12,401 nucleotides of DNA from DASRHY01 sp046765875 (GCA_046765875.1 JBKPSJ010000262.1:1-12401); one strand, 5' to 3'. Shown: positions 1-6,841, counted from the first letter of the stretch. Notes: a model not told the origin generated them from the letters alone. Numbers and translations: made by a program.

Positions 1-99
1 GACCAGGATCAACCCACCCTCCCCGTGCACCACGATGGCATTGCTCCAGACCCACTCGCTCTGCCGGACCCAGACGCCGTCGGCCACCTGATTCAGCAT
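1..99 (-). CDS. MBL-fold metallo-hydrolase, N-terminal fragment (runs off left edge)
   Basis: Reading leftward from an ATG at 99-97, 33 codons stay open to the window edge. The peptide begins MLNQVADGVWVRQSEWVWSN and continues with a strand ending GGLILV. This is the usual opening of metallo-beta-lactamase-fold proteins: a first strand after 'VADGV', then 'SNAIVV', then a strand that normally ends in 'DPG' just before the metal-binding region. The HxHxDH motif would lie outside the window, so activity cannot be judged. An in-frame TGA sits five codons upstream of the ATG, with no alternative start between, which fixes the start. The Shine-Dalgarno sequence is weak (GTGAG close to the ATG). 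The family call rests on sequence pattern only; the substrate is unknown. Confidence 0.7.
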   Translation of the reverse strand, partial: MLNQVADGVWVRQSEWVWSNAIVVHGEGGLILV

Positions 100-124
100 C
101 TGCTCACTTTGTCAGGTGTCTCCG

Positions 125-316
125 TCAGGCGCGAGTTGCGACGCCGTTCGGGTCCGGATTCGGGACCGGCGGGCGTCCCCCGAAACGCACGTGCTCGACT
201 CGCGGCGTCGCTGCTGCGCTCGATGACCTCGCGGTGCCGGCGGCCATCGGCGGATCCGCCTGCCCATCGACCGTAGCGATCCCGGCGAAGGTCAGTTCCT
301 CATCCCGCTCAGCCAA
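125..316 (-). CDS. possible small ORF upstream of the MBL gene, unknown function
   Basis: A TTG codon at 316-314 is preceded on the minus strand by a near-ideal ribosome binding site (AGGAGG at 327-322, 5-base spacing). It opens a 63-codon frame that ends with TGA at 127-125, 25 bases before the MBL start on the same strand. The product begins LAERDEELTFAGIATVDGQ and then becomes rich in Ala, Pro and Arg, with no motif I recognise. The frame is also open upstream of the TTG, so the true start could be further right, or the frame could be chance in high-GC DNA. The only positive evidence is the binding site and the same-strand position next to a real gene. Confidence 0.25.
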   Translation of the reverse strand: MAERDEELTFAGIATVDGQADPPMAAGTARSSSAAATPRVEHVRFGGRPPVPNPDPNGVATRA

Positions 317-569
317 TGCCACCTCCTGCAGTCTGCTCGGCGCCAGGCCAGCGATCCGATCTGTGCCCCGCCCCGCACCGGCCGAGAATGTTCTGACACT
401 GTCGACGAGCAATGACTTCGCTACCCGCCAGCAGCTCCGAGTTCGGATCGCCAACGAGACCTCACCCAGATAGTCGGCGAACGCTTGCCCTGGCCTGCGG
501 GCGGGGTTGGTTCGTGACCATTCAGGTTTCGCGTCGTTGAACGCTACGAGGAAAGCGGCCGCAGTCCGC
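317..569. other. intergenic stretch, nothing recognised
   Basis: This lies between the leftward MBL/small-ORF pair and the rightward sortase gene. Open frames exist on both strands, but none has a good start, and none gives a protein I recognise. The promoters of both directions should lie here. I could not pick out a -10/-35 pair with any confidence. Confidence 0.4.
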
Positions 570-574
570 GGAGG
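570..574 (+). promoter_or_regulatory. ribosome binding site of the sortase gene
   Basis: GGAGG lies six bases before the ATG at 581. It supports that ATG over any internal start. Confidence 0.6.
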
Positions 575-580
575 GCGTTC

Positions 581-1897
581 ATGCAATCGCATGCTGAGCA
601 GGAGGCGTGGTCCCGCAAGGTCGCGGTCGTTGTGCTGGTCGTTGCCGTGTGGGCTACGACCGGCCTGCCGCCCATCGGGCTGGTGGCCGCAGAGCCGGCC
701 GGCATCGTGTATCTGGTCCAGGGCCTGACCGACAGGTCGGTAGACCTGGCGATCGACGGTCGTCGGGTCGCCGTTGCCGCCAGGCCGGGGACGGTTGTCG
801 GGCCGCTCAATATTCCAACCGGCACCCGGCGGCTCACCGCGCGCTTCCACGACGAACTGCTGCTCGACCACGAGTTCCGGGTCAACCCGGACCGAAGCCT
901 TGACGTCGTCGTCCACGGCCCGGCAGGGGTCAACGCCCCGGCCACGATGACAGCGTTCCCCAACTCCCTCACCGGCGTTCCCCCAGGCAAGGGCGTCCTG
1001 GTGGTGGCAGATACCGCGACGGTCCCACCCGCCGACATCACGGTCAACGGCCAGGTGCGGTTCGCGAACATCGCCAACGGCGAGGCGCTCAACCTTGTTG
1101 TGCCGGCAGGCACCTACAAGATCGCCATCGTCCCCACCGGGGCCACCGGACCACCGATCATGCAGATGGCCACCGTCGCGGTCCGTCCGGGGTTCCTGAC
1201 GCGAGTGTTCGCCGTCGGAAGCATCGCGGCCGGCCGCGTGAGCCGAGTCGTGCACCGGCTGGCACTGCCGCGCAGGGGAACGGTCAAGCCAACCACGGTC
1301 GACTCCGGCGGCGGTGGTCGGGCCACACCACCGGCTCCAACCGAGTTGGGCACCGATCATGCCGTCGGCACCACCGACACCGCCGGCTCGCCAAGCGGTC
1401 GCGGCACGAGGACTGTCCCGACCGAGGACGACGGCGCTGGGACGGTGCGGCCTGCGCGATTCGTACCCACGCGGATCTGGCTCGGGCCCGATAGGTCCGC
1501 ACCAGTGGTCACGGTCCGCACCGTCGGCGGAGCACTGGTCCTGCCCGCGCGTGTCGACCATGTCGGCTGGTGGGACGGAAGCGCCCAGGCCGGCGATCCG
1601 TTCGGCTCGACCGTCATCGCCGGGCACCTCGACTCACCGACCGGGAAACCGGGCTTCTTCACCCGCCTATTCGCTGTGCGGCCGGGCCAGATCGTCACCA
1701 TCGCCGGCAACCTGCGCAAGGCTCGTTACCGCGTCAGCACCCTTCGATCCGTGCCCGCTCGGGCATTGTCCACCTCAGCCGACGCGTTCAACCAGCGCAC
1801 ACCGCACAGGCTGGTCCTGATCACCTGCGCGGGCCGGTTCGATCCCAGCACCGGCCGCTACGACCACAACCTTGTCGTCACTGCCATCCCTGCCTGA
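581..1897 (+). CDS. membrane-anchored class F sortase with N-terminal DUF4397-like region
   Basis: This 438-aa protein looks like a cell-envelope cysteine transpeptidase. A hydrophobic segment at about residues 13-36, after a short polar N-terminus, should anchor it in the membrane with the rest outside. Residues 41-215 form beta-rich repeats (YLVQGLTDRSVDLAIDG, then VVADTATVPPADITVNG) typical of DUF4397, a domain of secreted proteins. A Gly/Pro/Thr-rich linker spans about 232-290. The sortase domain fills 295-438, with His349 in AGHLD, Cys416 in LITCAG and Arg426 in GRYDHN, the expected His-Cys-Arg triad with class F spacing. The RBS and start are clear. No LPXTG-type substrate is encoded in the window, so its target is unknown; it may be a housekeeping or a non-canonical sortase. 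The domain call is strong, and the DUF4397 label is by pattern. Confidence 0.88.
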   Translation: MQSHAEQEAWSRKVAVVVLVVAVWATTGLPPIGLVAAEPAGIVYLVQGLTDRSVDLAIDGRRVAVAARPGTVVGPLNIPTGTRRLTARFHDELLLDHEFRVNPDRSLDVVVHGPAGVNAPATMTAFPNSLTGVPPGKGVLVVADTATVPPADITVNGQVRFANIANGEALNLVVPAGTYKIAIVPTGATGPPIMQMATVAVRPGFLTRVFAVGSIAAGRVSRVVHRLALPRRGTVKPTTVDSGGGGRATPPAPTELGTDHAVGTTDTAGSPSGRGTRTVPTEDDGAGTVRPARFVPTRIWLGPDRSAPVVTVRTVGGALVLPARVDHVGWWDGSAQAGDPFGSTVIAGHLDSPTGKPGFFTRLFAVRPGQIVTIAGNLRKARYRVSTLRSVPARALSTSADAFNQRTPHRLVLITCAGRFDPSTGRYDHNLVVTAIPA

Positions 1898-1916
1898 GCG
1901 CTCCCACCAAGCCGGG

Positions 1917-1930
1917 ACCGGTGCACCGGT
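1917..1930. repeat. 14-bp perfect palindrome after the sortase gene
   Basis: ACCGGTGCACCGGT reads the same on both strands. It begins 20 bases after the sortase stop codon. With no loop and no following T-run it is more like a protein-binding site than a terminator. It lies about 190 bases upstream of the next gene. The role is inferred only. Confidence 0.4.
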
Positions 1931-2062
1931 GCGTGGAGTGGCCGGCCGCCATCGCGGCATCACGCAACCCCCTGCACCCATACTCGAATCCCCTCGGAGG
2001 TCCGAGGCCACTGTCTACGGCGATCCCCACGGTCGTTCCATCACCCGGTGCGACGTGGCACC

Positions 2063-2092
2063 ATCTCGATTGACCTCGATTGACCTCAATTG
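2063..2092. repeat. three tandem 10-bp repeats upstream of the duplicated-domain protein gene
   Basis: Three consecutive 10-mers read ATCTCGATTG, ACCTCGATTG and ACCTCAATTG, so the first and third each differ from the middle copy at one base. The 10-bp period puts each copy on the same face of the helix. The array ends 26 bases before the ATG at 2119, where a regulator could act on transcription or leader function. It also creates a TTG at 2080 that is in frame with the gene, but no RBS precedes that codon. Confidence 0.5.
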
Positions 2093-2107
2093 CCGGCTCC
2101 GATCGGT

Positions 2108-2113
2108 GGGAGG
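2108..2113 (+). promoter_or_regulatory. ribosome binding site deciding the start at 2119
   Basis: GGGAGG lies five bases before ATG 2119. It favours this codon over the in-frame TTG at 2080. An in-frame GTG at 2116 sits directly before the ATG but is too close to the binding site. Confidence 0.6.
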
Positions 2114-2118
2114 TTGTG

Positions 2119-2856
2119 ATGGCACGCGCACGCCGGTCGAAATCGGCTCACACACCGCCGCTGCTAGTACTGGCAGGGGCAACGCTGGCACTGGTTGGCG
2201 TGTCGTACGTTGTCTTCAGCGTGTTCGGCGACAACGACAACCAGTCTGAGCCATCCCGGGCCGGCACTGCGGGCGCTGCGTCTGCGTCGTCACCGTCACC
2301 CTCAGCGGGGACGGCACGGGTGCAACACAACGCGAGCCCGACGCCATCCACACCAGCGCAACCGGCCGACGGGTGCGCTGTCGAGGTTGGCGCCGCCGAA
2401 GCCGAGCTGGCCGCGGCCCGGGTTGCCGTTGACCACTGGCGCGAGCACGTGCAGGCCCGTACCGACCTCCTGGCCGGGCGGATCGACCAGGCCACCACGA
2501 AGGCAATCTGGAAACGCACCCGACTCGCCGGACCGACTGACCTCCAACACCTGACTGCGGCCACCACCGCCCACCAGGCAGCCCGCGGCGGATGCACCAA
2601 CACCGTCGGGACAAGAGGCGCCGCATGCCGGCACCGCCTCACCGCACTGGGCGCCGCGATCGCGGCCGGTCACGCAGCGGCCCACGACTGGCAGGCACAC
2701 CTGGCCATGATGGCCGCCCACAAGGCCGGTGCCATGGACAACGCACACGCCCAGACAATGTGGGTCGCCGCCTGGCGCGCGGCCCCACCCCACCTCACCG
2801 CCTTTGCCGACGCCGACCGCAACCTCGCCCGAACTCCACCTTGCACCCCACGGTGA
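2119..2856 (+). CDS. membrane-anchored protein with two Cys-bounded helical repeats, unknown family
   Basis: This 245-aa protein belongs to no family I recognise. A basic N-terminus (MARARRSKS) precedes one membrane segment at about residues 14-36. A Ser/Pro/Ala-rich linker spans about 42-84, and the rest should be extracytoplasmic. The outer part is an internal duplication with an offset of 84 residues. Cys86, Trp107, His110, the AG pair at 119-120, Asp123, Trp131, Pro139 and Cys159 correspond to Cys170, Trp191, His194, AG 203-204, Asp207, Trp215, Pro223 and Cys242. Each unit is Ala-rich and probably a helical hairpin, with Cys at both ends that could form a disulfide. The second unit is unusually rich in His and Met, so metal or haem binding is possible but unproven. 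The gene lies 221 bases after the sortase gene in the same direction. No LPXTG motif is present, so it is not an obvious sortase substrate. Confidence 0.75.
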   Translation: MARARRSKSAHTPPLLVLAGATLALVGVSYVVFSVFGDNDNQSEPSRAGTAGAASASSPSPSAGTARVQHNASPTPSTPAQPADGCAVEVGAAEAELAAARVAVDHWREHVQARTDLLAGRIDQATTKAIWKRTRLAGPTDLQHLTAATTAHQAARGGCTNTVGTRGAACRHRLTALGAAIAAGHAAAHDWQAHLAMMAAHKAGAMDNAHAQTMWVAAWRAAPPHLTAFADADRNLARTPPCTPR

Positions 2857-3177
2857 AACCAGGCCTGGACAATGACCCCCGCAACGACCAGCTCTGTCGC
2901 GCCGCCGGGATATTGACCGGTAGCGGCGTGGCGGGCGAGCCGGCTCACCGAAGAGGCTCAAGGTGTGCGTCCGCGCGTCTAATGGCCGACCCGGCTCTTC
3001 TCGTCGCCGCGGTCGCGAACCCTGGACATCGCACGCGGCCTAGGACAAGCACGAGAACGGCGCGTCGTAGCGAAAAGGGGTCGGCCAGCGGTCGGGCGTG
3101 GACGGCGGGGGCGGGGCGAGGGGAGGATAGGGCCGGGTACGGCCATCCGGTCGGGCCATGCGGGTCTGGGAGATGTG
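2857..3177. other. intergenic stretch with a G-rich segment
   Basis: About 320 bases without a convincing gene. It starts with a short palindrome (CCAGGCCTGG, 2859-2868) three bases after the upstream stop codon. It holds a G-run cluster at 3107-3132 and ends at the RBS of the next gene. No T-tailed terminator is visible. The long open frames crossing it run into neighbouring genes in other phases and look like high-GC shadows. Confidence 0.4.
3107..3132 (+). promoter_or_regulatory. candidate G-quadruplex motif in the leader of the 128-aa gene
   Basis: Four G-runs (GGGGG, GGGG, GGGG, GGG) are separated by loops of one, three and six bases, which meets the usual G3+N1-7 pattern. The G-rich strand is the coding strand, and the motif ends 45 bases before the start codon. 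High GC makes such matches fairly common, so a regulatory role is only a possibility. Confidence 0.3.
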
Positions 3178-3564
3178 ATGGCGCAGGAGATGATGATCAC
3201 GTCGGGCAGCGTCGAGGCCGCCCGCGCCGAGGAGTTCCAGGTCGCGTTCCGCACGATGGTCAGCGAGCGGGTGATGAGCCAGCCGTACGTGCAGCAGTGC
3301 ATGCTCGTCCACCACGGTGGCGGCCGCTGGTCGGTGTTCGTGCTCGTCGACGGCGCGCTGGCGCGGCAGACCAGGCCCACGCACGACGTGCCGGTCCCGG
3401 TCCAGGTGTTTCGTGACTTCGGGGTGGAGCCGACGATCGAATTGGTCGACGTGTCGATCATGTTCAGCGCCGATGTCGGGCGGGACCGGGTCTGGCCGGC
3501 CACCGCACCGAGCGCCAGTCCTCGGCCGGCCGACCAGGACAGACGGCCGCCGACCGGCGGCTAA
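3178..3564 (+). CDS. hypothetical protein, 128 aa
   Basis: A small, probably cytoplasmic protein that I do not recognise. Nearly all third codon positions through residue ~100 are G or C, which supports real coding. The ATG at 3178 has GGGAG five bases upstream (3168-3172); the in-frame GTG at 3175 is too close to that site. Residues 1-100 look like a compact alpha/beta fold: a helix near SVEAARAEEFQVAFRTMVSE, then strands around QCMLVHH, RWSVFVLVDG and TIELVDVSIMF. The last 25 or so residues are rich in Pro, Arg and Ala and probably disordered. There is no membrane segment, signal peptide or clear catalytic motif. The next gene is 218 bases downstream in the same direction, so a shared transcript is possible but not shown. 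Confidence 0.65.
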   Translation: MAQEMMITSGSVEAARAEEFQVAFRTMVSERVMSQPYVQQCMLVHHGGGRWSVFVLVDGALARQTRPTHDVPVPVQVFRDFGVEPTIELVDVSIMFSADVGRDRVWPATAPSASPRPADQDRRPPTGG

Positions 3565-3782
3565 CCCCGGCACGGGTCCGTCGCCGGTCCGTCGGCGATG
3601 CGGTGGCGATGCGCTGGCAGGACCGCGGTGCAGACAAGTGACGCCGCCCGAACCCGATCGAACGGAGGAACCGGTGAACCCCGGTCTGGCCCCGCGTACG
3701 ATCGACAAGGCGGGCCGCGCGTCCACATGGCACTGCTTTGGTGACAGCAGGCATCCGGGGTCGGCGTACGAATCGAGCGCTG

Positions 3783-4514
3783 ATGGAGCTGCGTTTTGTG
3801 GGATCGGGCGACGCGTTCGGCAGCGGCGGCCGGCTGCAGGCCTGCCTCCACCTGCCCACGCCCGAGGGCGGTGTGCTGCTCGACTGCGGCGCGACGAGCC
3901 TCGTGGGGTTGAAGCAGGCCGGGATCGACCCGGCCACCGTCGGGTGGGTGCTGCTCAGCCACCTGCACGGCGACCACTTCGGCGGCCTGCCCTTCCTGGT
4001 GCTTGACGGGCAGTTCAGCCGACGCGAGCGGCCGCTCGTCGTCGCTGGACCACCGGGCACGCGTGAGCGTCTCGCGGCGGCCCTGGACGTCATGTTCCCC
4101 GGCTCGACCCAGGTGCGACGGCGATTCGACACCACCGTCATCGAACTGCCCGCCGGCGTCGACGAGCAGGTCGGGCCGGTGTCGGTGCGCGCCTACCCTG
4201 TCGACCACCCGAGCGGGACCGCCGCATATGCGCTTCGCATCGACCACGACGGCACCATCATCGCCTACTCCGGCGACACGGCCTGGACCGACAGTCTCGT
4301 GGAGGCGGCCCGTGACGCAGACCTTTTCGTCTGCGAGGCCTACGTCTTCGACCGCGAGGTGCCGTACCACCTCAGCCACCGGCGGCTGCTGGCCGAACGC
4401 GACCGACTCACCTGCCGCCGGATCGTCCTGACCCACATGAGCCCGAACATGCTGGCCCACGAAGCCGACTCCCCCTTCGAACGGGCCCACGACGGCCAGA
4501 TCATCACGTTTTGA
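3783..4514 (+). CDS. MBL-fold metallo-hydrolase (RNase Z-like arrangement)
   Basis: A complete 243-aa metallo-beta-lactamase-fold enzyme that should bind two zinc ions. The first strand is MELRFVGSGDAFGSGG, and residues 31-36 (VLLDCG) take the place of the usual DPG turn. His60, His62, Asp64 and His65 form the HxHxDH motif in SHLHGDHFGG. The remaining ligands are probably His142 (PVDHPSG), Asp165 (AYSGDTAW) and His218 (LTHMS). This layout matches the RNase Z/arylsulfatase-like branch rather than beta-lactamases, but the long exosite arm of true RNase Z is absent, so I would not call it tRNase Z. Substrate unknown. The ATG at 3783 starts exactly at the first strand; in-frame TTG 3738 and GTG 3741 would add 14-15 unconserved residues. 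The RBS is poor for all choices, so the start is moderately certain. Confidence 0.85.
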   Translation: MELRFVGSGDAFGSGGRLQACLHLPTPEGGVLLDCGATSLVGLKQAGIDPATVGWVLLSHLHGDHFGGLPFLVLDGQFSRRERPLVVAGPPGTRERLAAALDVMFPGSTQVRRRFDTTVIELPAGVDEQVGPVSVRAYPVDHPSGTAAYALRIDHDGTIIAYSGDTAWTDSLVEAARDADLFVCEAYVFDREVPYHLSHRRLLAERDRLTCRRIVLTHMSPNMLAHEADSPFERAHDGQIITF

Positions 4515-4695
4515 GCTCACTGCACGATCCGACACAGCCCGGTCAAAGCTCCGCATCGTGCCAGACCCGAGCCATACCCGCCGCTCCTGTCCGCGGACGG
4601 CCACACGGCCTTGATTCGATCTAGAGCCAGTGGTCGGCCGGTAGATAATCATCTTTGATCGGGCGCTATGAGGATCGAACCAATACCGCGGGTGA
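4515..4695. other. convergent intergenic region
   Basis: This gap lies between two genes that point at each other. It contains a 10-bp palindrome (GTCCGCGGAC) followed by GGCC-acac-GGCC, and an AT-richer patch near 4640-4660 with AGAT-aatc-ATCT. These could form small hairpins, but none has a T-run on either strand, so a terminator is not established. No gene was seen here. Confidence 0.35.
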
Positions 4696-5235
4696 TCAGG
4701 CTCGCTTGAACGGACGGTTGCGCCGGTAGTACGCGGCGGCTGCGGCGCGGTCGTTGCACTGGTCGCAGCAGTATTTGCGGGTACCCGGCCGGGTCCGGTC
4801 GACGAAGACACAGGTGCAGGGCGGGGCCGCGCAGATGCCGAGCCGGGTTAACCCGTGGGTGGCGAGGTGCGTGGCGAGGGCGGCGGGGAGCCGGGCTGCG
4901 AGTGCGTCGTACCCGCGACGCCGTGCGGCCCAGGTGAGCGAGAGGTTTCCGTCGTGGCCTGAGGCGAGCTGCGGTACCACGGCATTCTCCTGGAGGAGTG
5001 AGTTGACCAGGGTGGCCGCCTCCTGAGCCGTGTCGGCGTGGAACACGGCGCGGAGCTGCTCCCGCAGGGCGCGCAGGCGTCCTAGGTCTGAATAGGCGAG
5101 TTCATCGGCGAGGTGGGTCTCACCTGCGTCTATGAGGATGTCGCGATAGACGCTGGTGTCGCTGAGCGAGTCGGGCGGATCGGCGAGCACCCACACCGTG
5201 TTGATCAGCTCGACCACCAGATCGAGATCAGTCAT
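4696..5235 (-). CDS. CGNR zinc-finger (ABATE-type) transcriptional regulator
   Basis: A 179-aa putative DNA-binding regulator. The N-terminal part resembles the stress-linked ABATE domain (TDLDLVVELINTVW, then helices with LRALREQLRAVFHADT). The C-terminal 50 residues are a CGNR-type zinc finger: Cys135 and Cys140 in ICAAPPC, then FVDRTRPGTRKYC with Cys156 and Cys160, and the helix DRAAAAAYYRR. The signature CGNR is CNDR here. Extra cysteines at 142 and 157 are unusual. The gene is divergent from an MFS exporter, with a perfect inverted repeat between them, so it probably controls that exporter and itself. I chose ATG 5235 because it begins right at the ABATE domain; a GTG at 5277 in frame would add 14 residues (MRQRRGTDGRLRLV) and cannot be ruled out. 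Neither has a strong RBS. Confidence 0.82.
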   Translation of the reverse strand: MTDLDLVVELINTVWVLADPPDSLSDTSVYRDILIDAGETHLADELAYSDLGRLRALREQLRAVFHADTAQEAATLVNSLLQENAVVPQLASGHDGNLSLTWAARRRGYDALAARLPAALATHLATHGLTRLGICAAPPCTCVFVDRTRPGTRKYCCDQCNDRAAAAAYYRRNRPFKRA

Positions 5236-5296
5236 TACCAGTCGCAACCTGCCGTCAGTCCCGCGCCGCTGACGCACACCATAGCGCCACCGAATT

Positions 5297-5326
5297 CTCA
5301 GTAGTAAACTCTATATTACTACTGAG
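5297..5326. promoter_or_regulatory. perfect 11+11 bp inverted repeat, candidate operator between divergent genes
   Basis: CTCAGTAGTAA (5297-5307) is the exact reverse complement of TTACTACTGAG (5316-5326), with an 8-bp spacer between. The site is the AT-richest part of the divergent region. It overlaps a possible plus-strand -10 (TATATT, 5312-5317) and ends 20 bases before the exporter ATG. The likely ligand is the CGNR regulator encoded to its left. Operator function is inferred from position and symmetry. Confidence 0.65.
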
Positions 5327-5346
5327 ACAGGAAGGTGGCACGGACG

Positions 5347-6816
5347 ATGAAGGCGCCATCACACACTGCTACCGCCTCGGGGCTTTCTGGTGGCGGACGG
5401 GGAGCTGAACTGATCGTCCTGCTGTCCGTACAGGCGATGGCGTCGATGGCGGACGCTCTGGTCACTGTCAGCGCCCCGGCGGTCCAGACCGGCCTGCACG
5501 CGTCGGGTACGGCACTGCAGCTCATCGCCTCCGGCTTTGTACTCGCGTACGCAGTCACGCTTATGACCGGCGCCCGGCTCGGCGACTATGGTCACCGTCG
5601 CGTGTTCCTTTCCGGGCTCGCTGTCTTCACGGCCGCAGCCGCGCTATCGGGGGCCGCGCCGGCTGCCTGGGTGCTCGTAGCCGGCCAGGTCCTGCAGGGG
5701 TTCGGAGCCGCACTGATGGTGCCCCAGGTGCTGTCCCTCATCCAGCTCCGTTCCAGCGGGCTGGCCCGGTCCCGCGCTCTCGCCCTCTACTCGATGGTCC
5801 TGGCCGCCGGGGTCGCCGCTGGTCAGCTCCTCGGCGGCCTGCTCATCACCACGAACCTGTTCGGCCTGACCTGGCGGCTGATGTTCTTGATCCAGATTCC
5901 CGCTGGCGCCGCGGCGTTCATCGCCGCCCGCCGCACCCTGCCCGCCACCGGCGCAGCGGTCCGTCGGCCACTCGACATTCCGGGCGTCCTGGTTCTTTCG
6001 ATCGCTCTGGTGGCCATCGTGGTGCCGCTGACCGTCGGCAATTCCGACCAGTGGCCAGCCTGGACACTGGTCACCCTCGCCACCGGCGTCGCCGCGCTAG
6101 CCGCCTTCATGCGCCTCCAGCATGGCGCGACCACCCGCGGCGGCCACCCACTGCTCGACCTCCGCGCGCTCGCCCCCGCCGGCGTCAAGAGCGGGCTTGT
6201 GGTGGTCTTTCTCGTGATGGGCGGCTATGGCGCGTTGCTGTTCACCATCGCGCTCCACCTCCAAGAAGCCTACGGATATACCCCGCTGCGCTCCGGGCTC
6301 ACCTTCGCCACCTACGCCGCCGGGTTCGCCATCGTCAACCTCACCTGGTCTCGGCTACCGCAACGACTCCACCCCGTTGTGCCCGTATGCGGCCTGACCA
6401 TCCTCGCCGCCGCAGAAGCCGCCCTAACAGCAGCGGTCCGCACCGGCTGGACCACTGCCATCGCGGCACCACTGCTACTGATAGCCGGGGCGGGCCACGG
6501 CGCCGGATTCGGCGCTCTCGCGCCCCAGATAACCGCCCGGACCCGGGCCGCGCACATCCCCACCCTCAGCGGCCTGATCACCACAATCACCCAGCTCGGC
6601 ATAGCCGCCGGCATCGCAACCCTCGGCGGCCTTTACCTCGCCCTCGCCCACGCGGGACGCGCAGAGACCTCCGACCATGCCATGTCGGCCGTCACCCTCA
6701 TCCTGGCCATCGCATCGGCCGCTGGAGCCGGACTCGCGTTACACGTGACCCTCTCCCCTCGGAGACAGCGTCAAGCTGTGCGCCTGCACCGAGGTCCGCC
6801 GCGTCCGCTTCCATGA
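5347..6816 (+). CDS. MFS drug exporter, DHA2/14-TM type
   Basis: A 489-aa integral membrane exporter of the drug:H+ antiporter-2 type. TM1 contains the family's acidic residue (Asp36 in MADALVTVSAPAV). Motif A between TM2 and TM3 is GARLGDYGHRR (75-85). The TM5 antiporter motif is seen as AGQLLGG (158-164), with Gln in the Pro position. WRLMFLIQIPAG (176-187) matches the family pattern after TM5. Length and hydrophobic periodicity fit 12-14 helices. The GGAAGG at 5330-5335 serves ATG 5347 with an 11-base gap; a GTG at 5335 overlaps that binding site and is less likely. It is divergent from the CGNR regulator and so probably under its control. The substrate is unknown, probably a hydrophobic drug or metabolite. 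The Arg/Pro-rich tail (PRRQRQAVRLHRG) lies close to IS debris, so the C-terminus may have been altered. Confidence 0.88.
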   Translation: MKAPSHTATASGLSGGGRGAELIVLLSVQAMASMADALVTVSAPAVQTGLHASGTALQLIASGFVLAYAVTLMTGARLGDYGHRRVFLSGLAVFTAAAALSGAAPAAWVLVAGQVLQGFGAALMVPQVLSLIQLRSSGLARSRALALYSMVLAAGVAAGQLLGGLLITTNLFGLTWRLMFLIQIPAGAAAFIAARRTLPATGAAVRRPLDIPGVLVLSIALVAIVVPLTVGNSDQWPAWTLVTLATGVAALAAFMRLQHGATTRGGHPLLDLRALAPAGVKSGLVVVFLVMGGYGALLFTIALHLQEAYGYTPLRSGLTFATYAAGFAIVNLTWSRLPQRLHPVVPVCGLTILAAAEAALTAAVRTGWTTAIAAPLLLIAGAGHGAGFGALAPQITARTRAAHIPTLSGLITTITQLGIAAGIATLGGLYLALAHAGRAETSDHAMSAVTLILAIASAAGAGLALHVTLSPRRQRQAVRLHRGPPRPLP

Positions 6817-6841
6817 TCTGGCGCTCCTGCGCATCGTTGTT

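Noticed and set aside
125..1627. 500-codon open frame on the minus strand
   Set aside because: It lies mostly antisense to the sortase, whose catalytic motifs are unambiguous. Long shadow frames are expected opposite high-GC genes. Only its last 63 codons, outside the sortase, were kept as a weak candidate.
2070..2085. TTGACC hexamers inside the 10-bp repeats as -35 elements
   Set aside because: No -10-like hexamer lies 16-19 bases downstream of either copy.
3674..4006. GTG at 3674 with an excellent RBS (GGAGG) opening a frame that begins VNPGLAPRTIDKAG
   Set aside because: The frame is out of phase with the MBL hydrolase it overlaps, becomes Arg/Pro-rich after about 45 codons and has no recognisable domain. 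It may be chance, although a short leader peptide cannot be excluded.
4600..4690. tRNA-like T-loop sequences (GATTCGATC on the plus strand, GGTTCGATCC on the minus strand)
   Set aside because: The flanking bases do not form the five-pair T-stem, and no acceptor, D or anticodon arm could be placed.
4515..4695. bidirectional terminator between the convergent MBL and CGNR genes
   Set aside because: Only short hairpins (GTCCGCGGAC, GGCC-acac-GGCC) are present, and no T-run follows on either strand.
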